Shown here: positions 22,121 through 32,959 of the stretch, piece after piece
Numbering within the stretch: position 1 is the stretch's first letter
How the letters are laid out: every line of letters starts with the position of its first letter
From: Acanthosepion esculentum
Lineage: Eukaryota > Mollusca > Cephalopoda > Sepiida > Sepiidae
Direction: 5' to 3'
DNA: 64,000 nucleotides
NCBI GenBank assembly: GCA_964036315.1
Contig: OZ038496.1
Coordinates: forward strand, 18,655,685-18,719,684
The notes under the pieces: generated by a model
The model's database searches: none
Told to the model about the DNA's origin: nothing
What the model saw: only the letters and a program-made list of their open reading frames with translations
Program-made: the position numbers and the translations under genes

Positions 22121-22619
22121 ATGCAATTTCTTCGTATATCAAATGACTTTAATCATCATTTTCTCATCCCAAGCCAACCTGCCAAATTTATTTCTTTGAA
22201 ACTCAAAGTTTTGAAATCAGGCAAATCTTGATATCTTATTAAGACCAGTGTTGCCATTTTTAAGCAGTTTTTAGCACAACATTTCTATTGGTTATTTCTC
22301 CAACCATCATCTGGTGGAATGTTCATATTACCTTCAAGCCACAATTCTTATCAAACTCAATAACAAATTGAAGACAAGATGGCTGTAAACACCGAAGCCA
22401 GAGGAATTCATTTCCCACTTCAAATAATGTCACCAAACATGTTCAATCAATGAGAAAGTGCATACCAATATTCAGATCAATTTCACTGTAGCAGTGAAAC
22501 ACTTCTAACAGGATGTCTCATAGATGAGGCTTTCAAAGCTATTGATATGCTCAGGAATTAATTCTGAAAATTTTGGAAGTTGGCTGGAGGTTTGCCACTT
22601 AATGTCTGTTATAAAATTT

Positions 22620-23840
22620 GCTTATGGGGGGAAAAGAGGAAAATAAATAAAAAATAGGAAATATGATGAGAGAAAAGAAAAAGAAAGAAAGAGAGATAAA
22701 GAGGAAAATAAAGAAGGTGGCAAAATTGTGGAGGAGCTAAGAAAAGGAAAATTTAAGGGAAAAAAATGATGAGAGAAAAGAAAAGGAAAGATAATCAAAA
22801 GGGAAAACGAAGAAAGTGAAGACAAAACCAAAAAAGGTGAGACTAAAAAAGGAAAAAAAAATCAAGGGAAAGAAACATAACGAGAGAAAGTAAATGGAAA
22901 ATAAAAGTAAAAACTGATGAGAGGCTAAAAAAAGAAGACTTTAAGGAAAGAAACATGATGAGAGGAAGAAAAAGGAAAATGAAGAAAGAAATAAAGGAAA
23001 GACTGGATGAGGGGATAAAAAAAGAATGACAACTTTAGGGAAAAATGAAAGAAAAGAAAGGAAATTCAAGGAAAAACTGCTGAGATGCTAAAAAAGAACA
23101 ATAACTTTAGAAAAAAATGAAAGAAAAATGAAGGAAAAACTGATGAGAAGCTAAAAAAGAACAACAATTTTAGGAAAAAAGAAAGAAAAATGAAGGAAAA
23201 ATTGCTGAGAGGCTAAAAAAGAACAACAATTTTAGGAAAAAAGAAAGAAAAATGAAGGAAAACTGCTGAGAGGCTAAAAAAGAACGACAATTTTAGAAGA
23301 CATAAATGAAAGAAAAATGAAGAAAAAACTGCTGAGAGGCTAAAAAAGAACGACAACTTTAGAAAAAAAAATGAAAGAAAAGAAAGGAAAATGAGGGAAA
23401 AACTGATGAGAGGCTAAAAAAGAACGACAATTTAAGAAAAAAAAAAATGAAAAAGAAAGGAAAATTAAGGAAAATCTGCTGAGAGGCTAAAAATAAACAT
23501 CTTTAGGGAAAGAAAGATGAAGAGAGAAATGTAAGAAAAAGAAAAGGAAGATAAGGAAAGATGCAAAAGCTAATCAGAGGCAAAAAAAAGAAAGACAACT
23601 AAACTTTTGGAAAAGAAAGATGTGAGAAAAGAAAGAAAAAGGAGAATAAAGAAATGAAGGAAAACTGATAAGAGGCTAAAATAGAAAGAAAACTTTAAGG
23701 AAAGAAAAATGAAGAGGGTATATAAAAAAGTAGGAAAATGAAGGAAAAACTGATGAGTGGCAAAAAAAAAGAAACTTAAGGGTCAGACAAAGAGGGCAAC
23801 TAAGATATTAACCAAAGAACAAAAAAAAAATGAAAATAAA
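22620..23840. repeat. Purine-rich degenerate tandem array (60-75-bp units)
   Basis: About 12 units, each with ctgatgagaggctaaaaaa followed by gaacgacaa-tttagg and an A/G spacer (aaagaaaaatgaagg). The clearest stretch is 23,080-23,480. Almost no pyrimidines on the + strand, the mirror of the 0.2-1.4 kb tract. Such tracts can adopt triplex or H-DNA forms. Confidence 0.85.
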
Positions 23841-23884
23841 AAACCTAGATATAGAAGAATGAAATACAAAAACAAATATATACA

Positions 23885-24335
23885 TTGTGCGATGGATAAA
23901 TTGTCGCCTAACTTGCACAAATAACACTGACATCTCATTTTAATAGATATATTTACCAAAATTACAGAAAAATATCTTGAAATACTAAAGAGTAAATTTA
24001 TTCAATAAAATCACCATTTCCTTCAACCATGACTTGGGAATCTCCTGCAACTCTTCCAGACAATCTCCCTGTTTAAGTTGCTGAATGCTGCCATAATCAT
24101 TGCCTTCAGATCATATTTGGTGTTACAAGGAATTTTGTTGGTTTCTCACTCAACTGCACCCCACACATAATAATCAAGGGGGTTGCAGTCTGGGGTGTTA
24201 GGTGGCCAGATATAAGCGGTGATTTTGTCGCAGAAATTAACTTTTTCAAAGTGTGTGATTCAAGTTTTCCTACTTGAATGTTCATATTCTTAGTAGTAGA
24301 AGAACTACACATACAAGTCTATGAATTCATATGTA
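23885..24335 (-). mobile_element. Mariner relic (same DD37D family as 17.4 kb), truncated
   Basis: Starts with the family terminus gtgcgatggataaattgtcg and includes a decayed minus-strand 3' end of the transposase gene: tggccacctaacaccccaga, and YDLKAMIMAAFSNLNRE-like coding after a TNKIPCNTKYDLK block. Only the C-terminal third and one terminal repeat remain. Confidence 0.8.
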
Positions 24336-24978
24336 AATGAGACAAGACTTGTTTCAGTCGCACTACAAAATAAAAATAAAAGGTAAGCATGATCTCATTT
24401 GACCCATCAAATTGTATTAAATTCTCTTCTGTTCTAAGTAATTAATTTAACACCAAATGTTAAAAATGTTAACAAAATCAAAACAGAATGCAAAGGAAAG
24501 TAATGCATATTATGTTTCTGTTGTTTTTTTTTATCATTTCATTAACTGAGTGCTATATATTGTAGAGTTCATGCCTTGAAAATTAACATTAATTTTTTTT
24601 TGACTCTTGCAGTAACTACTAAATGTGTCTGAACCAGCAAGTGGGTCTTGACTGAGGGTTAGAAAAATAGAAAGATATGATCGGTATGAAGGGAGAGGTA
24701 GATTACATAATATTGTTCATTTGTGTCAAAGAGTCACAGATAAATCTTATTATCATACTCTCTGGCCCTGATGAGCTATATTATTCAAAACTCTGGAGTT
24801 GGTCAAGAGATAAATTGTTTGAACATTTATTAACTTATTGACTATTGTTACTCTAGTTAACTATTGATCACTTTCATCACAAAAATTCTGTGAGCTTCCT
24901 TCAATATGAAATGCCTGTTCCAGACATGGGCAGTCGTGTCTGTTCGTAACCAAGTGATGTGAATCTATAGCAAAGAAA

Positions 24979-25119
24979 ATGGCGACTTACCTCGACAAAC
25001 CAAGCGACAGTGTGTTGCGTGTATCCTACGGTGGAAAATGTGGCAAAAAAGAAAATTACTTACCAAAAAAAAGGGCACATATTCCACATGACATGCTGAA
25101 GACAGAATATTTAACTTAG
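24979..25119 (+). CDS. Small hypothetical open frame (46 aa)
   Basis: ATG in a good Kozak setting (aaaATGG). The predicted peptide starts MATYLDKPSDSVLRVSYGG and is Lys-rich toward the end, with no recognisable domain, signal peptide or membrane segment. The surrounding 200 bp are more GC-rich than the window average. It could be a first exon, a transposon start or chance; nothing nearby supports a choice. Confidence 0.15.
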   Translation: MATYLDKPSDSVLRVSYGGKCGKKENYLPKKRAHIPHDMLKTEYLT

Positions 25120-25544
25120 AAACAAATCAATTGCAGGAGTTGCTATAAAAGTATTTTGATATGCAAAAATTGAGCATCCTCTCCCAGTTGTCGACGAATG
25201 AAAAAAAAAATGCTCGGCCGATAAAAGCAAAAGAGAAAATAAAATTCAGGTATTTTTGGCTACCGCATTTGTCAGAGAGTGAGTTATTTTTCTGACTGGT
25301 TACATGCATTGTGATTTGTGAGATAGTCCCTGCAAATCGAGTTTTCGGCATTTCTTGTCCCCCTGATGTTCAAGTGTGAACTTACAGTGATTTATTCTTT
25401 GTGTTGTGGAAGTAATCTGTGACAAATATTTCCTTTGCCATCCCAGATCGCGTACAGAATCTTATAGTCACCATACAGTGCTGATTGGTATATAAGCAGT
25501 ATATCTCTCTCGTCTTATCGTGATTTAAAAAGTTTAGTTTATCA

Positions 25545-25625
25545 TAGCACAAAGCCAGAGAGTCTTTAAATAACCAGCAAAGGGTTGATAAGCTGTAAAA
25601 AATAAATCAATCAATTTTTTAACAC
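25545..25625 (+). repeat. SINE family C tail fragment
   Basis: Contains tctttaaataaccagcaaag and ggttgataagctgtaaaaaa, matching the last about 80 bp of family C. Confidence 0.6.
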
Positions 25626-27594
25626 TTAAATAAAGCAAAAGAACAAACAAGTGAAAATGGGATAAGTAAAATTGTGTTATTCCCAGTAAAGAGATAGTTT
25701 ATGCCTAGAAAATCCGCATTCTAAACTTATGACCTTAACCTAGGCTGAAACACCAACCTCTGAAACTAGTTGAAATGAGCAATGATTTTAACAAGTATAT
25801 CTATTTATTAACAACATCCAAGACCAAATGAGAAGAAATGGAATAGGAAGATTCTGTTGCATCTTTCTTTAAGATGAGGAGAGTGTGCCTACTGAGAAAA
25901 TCAGCTTTCAAGTTCCTGTCCTTTTGCATGAACTTGAACACTGTTCTCTAGCAGGAAGCAGGCCACTTGTTTATATACTTATATTTGTTGCTAATCAGTG
26001 TCATGAAAAAATAACTGTTTAAGTAAGAGTTTTCCATTGTAAATCTAAGAAAGAATCAAGTTACAATAGAATTACCATTTTGATCTCTGTTCTTTGAGAG
26101 TTTCCTTCCACTGTCCTTGAGAAGATTTGAAATTGTTTACATCGACAGACAATGGTGCCTACAGTCTTGCCAACACAGTTTCCGAACAATACCAGAGATT
26201 CTGAAGTCTGATGTCCCTGTTTTGTTAATGAAGAAAATTTTGTTATGGCTGATTATGGTCTAATCAAAAGATCGACAATAGTAGGTATTGAAACCTTGAG
26301 TAGTGCCAGCAATTTCCTGCAAAACGGTCTTCTGATTCTGTCGGAATCACAATTCTCTTTTTAAATATATTTTTTTATTTCACATTGTTATTGTTGATTT
26401 TTATCCCACCACTCTGGGTCAATATGCACTTCATTCTTACTATTATTTTATTACAAGTTTTATTTCTATGGTAGTGTATTCAGTGAGCATTGCCACTGAA
26501 CTATGCGCCAGTGGCAAAATATCACCTGGTCTGATAAGCCTTGATTTCTCCTGGATAAGGTGGGCTGCAGTCCTGGTAAATTTGTATCATTATTATGGGG
26601 AAAATGTGACACCAAGATGCAAGTGACGTCAGAGCCAGTGAAAATATTGTTATTACTTTGGAAATATTCTGTGGGGAAATATGGGGTCCTCTCATTCATG
26701 AAGAAGCTTTTTGTTATGTACAGACTTCTCTAACATCATTGAAAATCAGGTACACCACTTCATGGCATCATTCATGCCACACAAATTATATGGTAATGCT
26801 TCCAGGAACATGAACAAAACGTCACTGTGTTGACTTGGTCTTGAATTTTCCCAGATCGCAATCACTTAGGGGGTATAATGTACCAAGTTTGCTCTAGAGT
26901 TGGTCTACCATTTAACTTGGATTATGTGAACATTGTTTGAAAATAATTTATTCAAACTGTAAATAGTTTGAACGAAAATTAATCAAAAGGACAATTATAC
27001 TAAATGATAAGTATTCGAAATGCAAAATTTTTTATTGTAATAAAAATGTAGAAATTAAAAGAGGAAATACACAAATTTTAATTATTCAAAATACAAATGC
27101 CATTAATAAAACAATTTAGTAAGAAAAAATCCTTATAAGTAATATGATACTACATGCAAATAGTCAAATACTAAAGAGTACTCATTAAAGGATGCCACTA
27201 ATTTTTTAAATTTTCCATTTACATTACATTCTGGTATTTCTTGGCACTCGTGATATTTTGGCAATCTGCTCTTACTTTTGCAATATGAATTTCTTGCAAG
27301 CCCCGTTCTCTTTTAAGAGCAGCTAAGAATTTCTATATTATGCAATGATGGGATGACACTTGCTGCAAAAATGCCCTATGCCATCTTTCAAGGCATTATT
27401 AGCTATAGGTAAATCAGCATTAGCTCTCTCAAAGCAAGACCACATACGTATTTCAAACAATTTTCTTCATACGGTTAAATTTTGTTAAAGAACCTGCTGT
27501 TAACATTGTTTCTCTCAATTCCAGAGGAAAATTTTATAGCAAACAAAAGAAAGAAGGTTAGCATCTTAGGTAGATATTATGTTTCAGATTATCA

Positions 27595-27596
<2 letters not shown>

Positions 27597-27636
<40 letters not shown>

Positions 27637-27647
27637 TATATATATAT
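27597..27647. repeat. (TA)n microsatellite
   Basis: Interrupted once near 27,630. It abuts the hammerhead/tRNA repeat on its left side. Confidence 0.95.
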
Positions 27648-27700
27648 GTCCACAGACAGACTGTTTTGCTGTTTCACAGCTCATCAGTGTGGCTAGACGT
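27648..27700 (-). ncRNA. Hammerhead ribozyme, type I, copy A (G12 mutated)
   Basis: On the minus strand: CTGATGA (27,681-27,687), stem II gctg/cagc with loop tgaaa (27,668-27,680), then AAAA instead of GAAA (27,664-27,667), a 2-bp stem III with a one-base loop (acagt) and GTC at the cleavage site (27,659). Stem I starts TGT/ACA. The core G12, the general base in catalysis, is A here, so cleavage should be nearly abolished. Confidence 0.75.
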
Positions 27701-27965
27701 CCGGTTGCCTCTAGCTAGGATCGAAACCCGACTGAATTTGCGTCAGTCTGAACTTCTACCACTAAGCCATCAGCTTACGGTACGGGATGAAGGTGAATTT
27801 TAGCGTGTTTATTTTTAGATTCAGATAAACACACAGTGACTGAGAGTGACTCGATTCTGTCGAAGAGTCATGCAGTATTAGCTTAAATAGTCACTGTTTA
27901 CAAATTCACACCTCAAACCAGAGGGCTCAACCGAAATTAATTTTTCAGGAGCTAATATTTTTGTC

Positions 27966-28018
27966 ATCCACAGACAGACTGTTTCGCTGTTTCACAGCTC
28001 ATCAGTGTGGCTAGATGT
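27966..28018 (-). ncRNA. Hammerhead ribozyme, type I, copy B (intact core)
   Basis: On the minus strand: CTGATGA (27,999-28,005), stem II gctg/cagc with loop tgaaa (27,986-27,998), GAAA (27,982-27,985), stem III ac/gt around one A, and the cleavage triplet GTC ending at 27,977. Predicted cleavage lies between 27,977 and 27,976. Stem I has TGT/ACA, a 5x5 internal loop, then GAT/ATC; copy A has GAC/GTC at the same place. All conserved core positions are present. The very short stem III suggests activity as a dimer, as known for such ribozymes. Confidence 0.8.
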
Positions 28019-28340
28019 CCAGTTGCCTCTAGCTAGGATCGAAACCCGACTGAATTTGTGTCAGTCCGAACTTCTCCCACTAAGCCGTCAGCGTACGGTA
28101 CGGGATGAATGTGAATTTTAGCGTGTTTATTTTTAGATTCAGATAAACACACAGTGACTGAGAGTGACTCGATTCTGTATATCAGCCTAACAATTACGTC
28201 TAGCATGAAACAGCCTGTCGCCTCTGAGTGTTGACTTCAATGTTCACTTTTATATTTACATACGCTCTATCTCTGATATTGAGCACTTTGTCCCATAAAT
28301 ATAGCACACCTTAAAACTATATTTCTTCATATATGTATAT

Positions 28341-28793
28341 AGGGTTTATCAAAAATACTTTTAGAAACTTTGGGGGTCGGTTCCTCACATGGAAACAAGA
28401 ACAAAAGTCCATATAAAAATATGTCTGCAAATCCTTGGTCATTGAGTTATTAAGTTTAAAGAAAGCCTCACGTCCATTATCATTTGTGGCCATATGTAAA
28501 AATCATATCTGGCTGCCGACGATATGAATATCCTGTCACTTAAACAGAACACTTTGAAGTTAAATCATTACTACACGCATTAAACATTGATGACATACCA
28601 GCCACAGACATACATGAATGACAAATATAATCTAGTCTGCATGGCAACACAGTACCATCTCTCATGAACTTTCTTTGAACTTAATAACTTGAAAAGGAAG
28701 GATTTGTGGATATATGTTTATATAAATTTTTGGCCTTGTTTTGGTGTGCAGAACATACCTCCAAAGTTTGTAAACATATTTTTGATACACCCT
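28341..28793. mobile_element. MITE with long terminal inverted repeats
   Basis: Left end agggtttatcaaaaatactt and the reverse complement of the right end, agggtgtatcaaaaatatgt, pair, and similarity continues for about 130 bp (caaatcctt, gttattaagttcaaagaaag). The interior is about 190 bp with no transposase. Both ends abut TA-rich sequence, consistent with TA target duplication by a Tc1/mariner-type enzyme. Confidence 0.8.
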
Positions 28794-28812
28794 ATATATA
28801 TATATATATATA
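28792..28812. repeat. (TA)n microsatellite
   Basis: Short TA run at the right end of the MITE, followed by TGTGTGTG. Confidence 0.9.
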
Positions 28813-29092
28813 TTTGTGTGTGTGCCGGTGCATTTCTTAAATAGGTAATTGAAGCTTGCTTTATCATTATGGTTTCCCATAAACCAACTCATTCAGCTCA
28901 CTCGACTTCAAAATGGTTTCTCTGCTGGAAAAATATTTTCTTGACTAAGCTGGTTCACATTAATTTCATTTTTTTAAAAATAACATGGATATTTATTCAA
29001 AAAATATGTTCAAACCCATTAGATATAATGTATATATTAATAATAAATAATGTGGGATTAAAAAATCTATTAGCTGCTTAAAACCCTCTCTC

Positions 29093-29094
<2 letters not shown>

Positions 29095-29150
<56 letters not shown>
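29095..29150. repeat. (TA)n microsatellite
   Basis: About 55 bp of alternating TA following CTCTCTGTC. Confidence 0.95.
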
Positions 29151-29155
<5 letters not shown>

Positions 29156-29624
29156 CAGGAAGGATGCTGGCCATTTTACTAATGCCACCCCAATTAAAAA
29201 AAAACATAATTCTTTAAGTAGAAATTACTTTGAAGACTTAACAAAAACATTATTACCAACTATAAATACGCCTAAAATATTACATTACATCACCATTTTT
29301 CTTTGAATCCATTCTTAAAGAATCTAACTTATATCTAATACAAGGAGTACATATATAAAAACAGTCCAAATTAATAGAGTCCCACCCCACTGCACCAGCT
29401 GACCACACAAAGGTGAAAACATCAGAACTCCTCTTACTAGATGGACACACACATATGTAATTATGAATAAATGTTACCATTCAATGCCCACTAAGATATA
29501 TATTAGAATATTTTACTTGCATACAAATAGAATTATCTATGATTTTAGTGCATGTAATGGCTAACTGATCAATGAGGCTTGATCCAAACAAAATTGAAAA
29601 CACCAAATTTCTGTCTTTTTGTCT

Positions 29625-29685
29625 GTTTTCTCTCAATCTCTGATGAGGCTTTAATAAAAATGAAACATGTTAGTGATAAACAGTT
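29625..29685 (+). ncRNA. Degenerate hammerhead-like motif
   Basis: CTGATGA (29,640-29,646), spacer ggctttaataaaaat whose stem II pairing is mostly lost, GAAA (29,662-29,665), stem III ac/gt with an AT loop, and the cleavage triplet GTT ending at 29,671. The core letters are intact, but stem II is reduced to about three A-T pairs plus a G-T. The sequence around it parallels the 20.98 kb motif (ctgtctttttgtctg / ctgtctttcttcttt), so both come from one dispersed family. Confidence 0.45.
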
Positions 29686-30051
29686 ACTACTGTTTTTATC
29701 TTATATAATCATTTTAAATCTCTGTGCCATTGTAAGAATAAAGAACAGGGCAGAAGAATCTAAAAACAAACACTTCTCAAAAATATTATTTTCCTTTCCA
29801 TTTAAAAGAAATGTTTTTAAAAACAGTGAAGACAGTTGGCAAGATTCCATATTTGGGCTTTTCGTTGGTCCTGAATTTAATTATTGCTTCTGCTACCACC
29901 ATTATTCCTGTTTGGTTTTTAAATTCTTCAATCTTAATTAGTACTTCTGTTCTGTCAGTAGCAAACACATATAAAAATTTCTTCATCAATAAACACACAC
30001 ATACACATGTGGGTATATATGAAAAGTTCTTGGCCAGACCAATTTTGTTAA

Positions 30052-31260
30052 TCATTTCACCCCAAATAAGGCAATAATGCCATTAAGATGCATGCGGTTA
30101 CAGAGAGTGAAAGAGAAAATTTTAATGAGGACAGAGGACAAGGAAAATAGATGGCAACTGATATTGCATTTAAATTTTGAAGATTGTGACATGGAAGCAA
30201 GAAACTGGAAGGGAGTTCCACAGGCGAGAAGTGCAAGAGAAGAAACTATTAGAATAGAACTGATGGTTGCATCTTGCCAATCTAGTAGTGTGCTTAAATT
30301 CATGCAGTCGAGACATTAAGGCAAAAAGCTCAGCAGAACAATTGTCATGAAAATATTTGTAGGAAAGATAGAGAAAAGCCATGTCACATTGGTCGGAAAG
30401 TGACTGCAGTCAAGATGCCTGATTAGGATCAACTACATTATAGATGCTTCTTTAAATTTTTTCAAGAATCTTGAGATATATATTAGGAGCACTAGACCAG
30501 ATATGGCAGAAATATTCTGTGCACAGATGAATGGTAGATTTATAAATGTGAAAGATAAATTCTGACAAAAAATTATTTGGCACAACACAGTGAATCTATT
30601 TTCTAGCAGTAGACCAAGCAGTTGATTCAATATAGACATTTCACTTTATGCCATATCACTTCAACTAAGAAGGTGCAAGGAGTTGCTTTCCTGGAGGTTA
30701 GCATCAGCCATGCTGACAGAAAGCAAAAGTAGTTCTCTATGATGATTAAATGAAAGCAGTTTTGTTTTGGAGGCATTGACATTTACAAAACATTTCTTGC
30801 CCCAGTTAACCACTGATTGGAAGCAGTTGTCAGGTTTACTTTATCAGAGCATATAGTTGTGTCATCAGAATAAATACCTAGTTGGGAACTGATGACATTG
30901 GGAAGGTTGTTGATGAAGATAAGAAATAACATAGGTTCAAGGATAGAGCCCTGGAAGATCCCTACTTTAATATGAAATGAACTAGAAGAGCATGTGTTCA
31001 ATATAACCTTTATTATATGATTTGTTAGGAATGATTGGATTAAGCCAAATACTTGTACAGAGATACTGTAACACTTGAGCTTGTTGAGAAGGACAGCATG
31101 CCAAACCCTGTTGAATGTGTTTGAGATATCTAGAGTCACAGCCTGAACTTCACCATTCTTATCTAAATCTTGATAGAGTAATTCAGTAACATAAATTATC
31201 AGCTGTAAACCTGGAGAAACAGAAGGCATATTGTTCATCTGAAAGGAGGCTATATGAAGA
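30052..31260 (-). pseudogene. LINE family A with reverse transcriptase catalytic domain
   Basis: The longest LINE A copy. The minus strand (31,240 to 30,783) encodes TLDISNTFNRVWHAVLLNKL, VGIFQGSILEPMLFLIFIN and IYSDDTTI, corresponding to RT motifs usually written DISKAFD, PQGS..GP and YADD; the active-site pair DD is kept. Downstream frames give the C-terminal NSFFSCTSRLWNSLPVS and FKCNISCHLFS blocks in different phases. The sequence just upstream, in another frame, gives SDEQYAFCFSRFTADNLCY. Frameshifts make it inactive. The clade is CR1/Jockey group by motif style. Confidence 0.85.
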
Positions 31261-31264
31261 AAAA

Positions 31265-31545
31265 ATTCTAGGTGTCTCTAACTTTTTGCCGCATCCTTCC
31301 TTGGAGTTGGAATCCATAGGATCAAGCTCATCACTTTTTGGGCGGCACATCCAGGCTCCTAAACAAGAACAAAACAACATTCCACACATGCATGTGGGTG
31401 GTTCAGCCTTAGAGTTGGAATCCATGGAATAGGGCTAATATTGTTTGTTGCTATGTCCTGCCCAATGACCATAGCCCACCTGTGCATTGGGGAGGTTCTG
31501 CCTTGGATTTGGAATCCACAGGACCAGCTTTTTCTTTTGTTTTCT
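31265..31545. repeat. Degenerate tandem repeat, about 100-bp unit
   Basis: The block ccttggagttggaatccata recurs in altered form near 31,300, 31,408 and 31,501. The reading around it suggests three decayed units joined to the 5' break of the LINE A copy. Confidence 0.6.
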
Positions 31546-32474
31546 TTTTTTTAAAATCCTACACCACAACCCACCTGAAAACAAGAATTTAGCCTAGGAA
31601 GAACAGACGTGACACTCAAATCCCAACAAAAACCTTGTTTGTTCTCTGAACTTAGCCCCAATACCAGCATTTTTTTCAGCTCCAGTGAGAGAAACATTTT
31701 TCATGATAAGGTAAACCCGGTACTTACACTATTGGTGCAGCAAAAGTTTTGAACTTAAACTGTACTCATAACAATGCTTAGAAAAATATATAATGTCGAT
31801 GTATGATAAATATCTATCCATATATATGTCTGTCCATAATGTATATTATCTTAGCACAGACATGTATTATTTCTGATCAAGTCTCGACATGTCTTTCCTG
31901 CAGCTGATGTTTTAGCGATCGTGGCCATGTATAATTAACCATTCTGATGCCAAACATACAGTTTATCAGGATTCTTTTGTTCAAATCCTGTTTACAAGGT
32001 CCACTCATTCAGAAAGAAAACTGTATGTATAGAATTGATTTTCTTGTTTCTGCTGTCATGAGAGCTCTGTTTCAGAACCAGCCAGTTTTTTTTGTTACCT
32101 TTCTGTTCTTTATGTTATATGACAATCTTATTAGAACATTTCTTTCCTCATCATCATTACAACTATTACATTTTTGTCCATTTGGGGTTTTATGAAGTGT
32201 TCTTTTCTTTTATGCCTGTTTTGCACGGAATTCTAACAATTAATCTCAGAAGGGTTTGTGTAAATGTGGGTATAAATATATTGCTTTTTCTTGTCAGTAC
32301 ATCTATCACAAAAGATGAAGCTTTTGTAAATTTGGATATTTGATGGCAGAATGTTGCAAATTATATGGGAGAAATGTTTACTGTCTGAAGATTTTTTTTT
32401 ACATTATTGTTCACCCAATACAAGGCACAAGAGCCATTCAAGGTAGAATTATTACCATTATTGATGTAAGAATA

Positions 32475-32910
32475 GTAGATTATATTGATATCTCCTTTAT
32501 GGCAGTGAATGTTGGACGGTCTCCTCAAAGATGAAGAAGACATTCGAGGCATGGTTCTACAGATGGATGCTAAGGATAACATGGACTGAGTGTGTGAGCA
32601 ATGATAAGGTTTTAGCGAGGATGCAAACAAGGAGGAAGCTTATAATTAACATCAGGAAGAGACAGCTGAAGTTTCTGGGATATATGATGAGAAAGGAGGG
32701 CTTGGTGAATCTGATACTCACAGGATAATTAGAGGATAAGCGAGACAAGGGAAAGCAGCATGTGACATACTTAGCGGACTTAAGCAAGTGGATGAGAGAA
32801 CAGGGTTTGGGAGAAGTAGCAAAAGGACAAAACATGTTGCGAGCTGCGAGGGATAGGGGGAAGTGGAGAGCCATGATTGCCTACATTCTGAAGGGACACG
32901 GCTCATGAAA
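32475..32910 (+). pseudogene. LINE family B, 3' coding end (RTE-like)
   Basis: Frames give ISLMAVNVGRSPQR (a decayed YGSECWTIS), MKKTFEAWFYRWMLRITWTE, KRQLKFLGYMMRKEGLVNL and, after a stop, DKGKQHVTYLADLSKWM..., QNMLRAARDRGKWRAMIAYI. The last block is the true C-terminal end of the family. One stop and a phase change separate the blocks. Confidence 0.8.
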
Positions 32911-32959
32911 AAAAAAGATAGAGTAGATGACAGTTGATCCTAGAATTGATGTGAAAATG

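Larger units (their letters stand above)
24350..27590. other. Unassigned spacer with one SINE tail
   Basis: Apart from a family C SINE tail near 25,545-25,625 (ataaccagcaaagggttgataagc) and a 46-codon frame at 24,979, I recognise nothing. No terminal repeats, domains or tandem repeats were seen. Confidence 0.45.
27648..28178 (-). mobile_element. Tandem tRNA-like SINE with hammerhead ribozymes (318-bp unit)
   Basis: Two direct copies, one full (27,650-27,967) and one partial (27,968-28,178), offset by exactly 318 bp. In each, the minus strand carries Pol III-like boxes (A: tggcttagtgg at 27,759-27,769; B: ggtttcgatcc at 27,718-27,728, with 30 nt between) followed directly by a type I hammerhead core. 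This arrangement resembles the Sm-alpha SINE-like elements of schistosomes and the tandem retrozymes described from animals. The homology ends abruptly at gactcgattctgt. There is no coding capacity, so any mobility would depend on other elements' enzymes. Confidence 0.8.

Noticed and set aside
22900..23770. Repeated CTGATGAGAGGC in the purine array looks like hammerhead cores
   Set aside because: No GAAA at the right distance with pairable stem II; the sequence is nearly all purine and cannot form the stems.
29579..29941. 120-codon plus-strand frame as a host gene
   Set aside because: It overlaps the degenerate ribozyme motif, has an equally long frame on the other strand and shows no domain.
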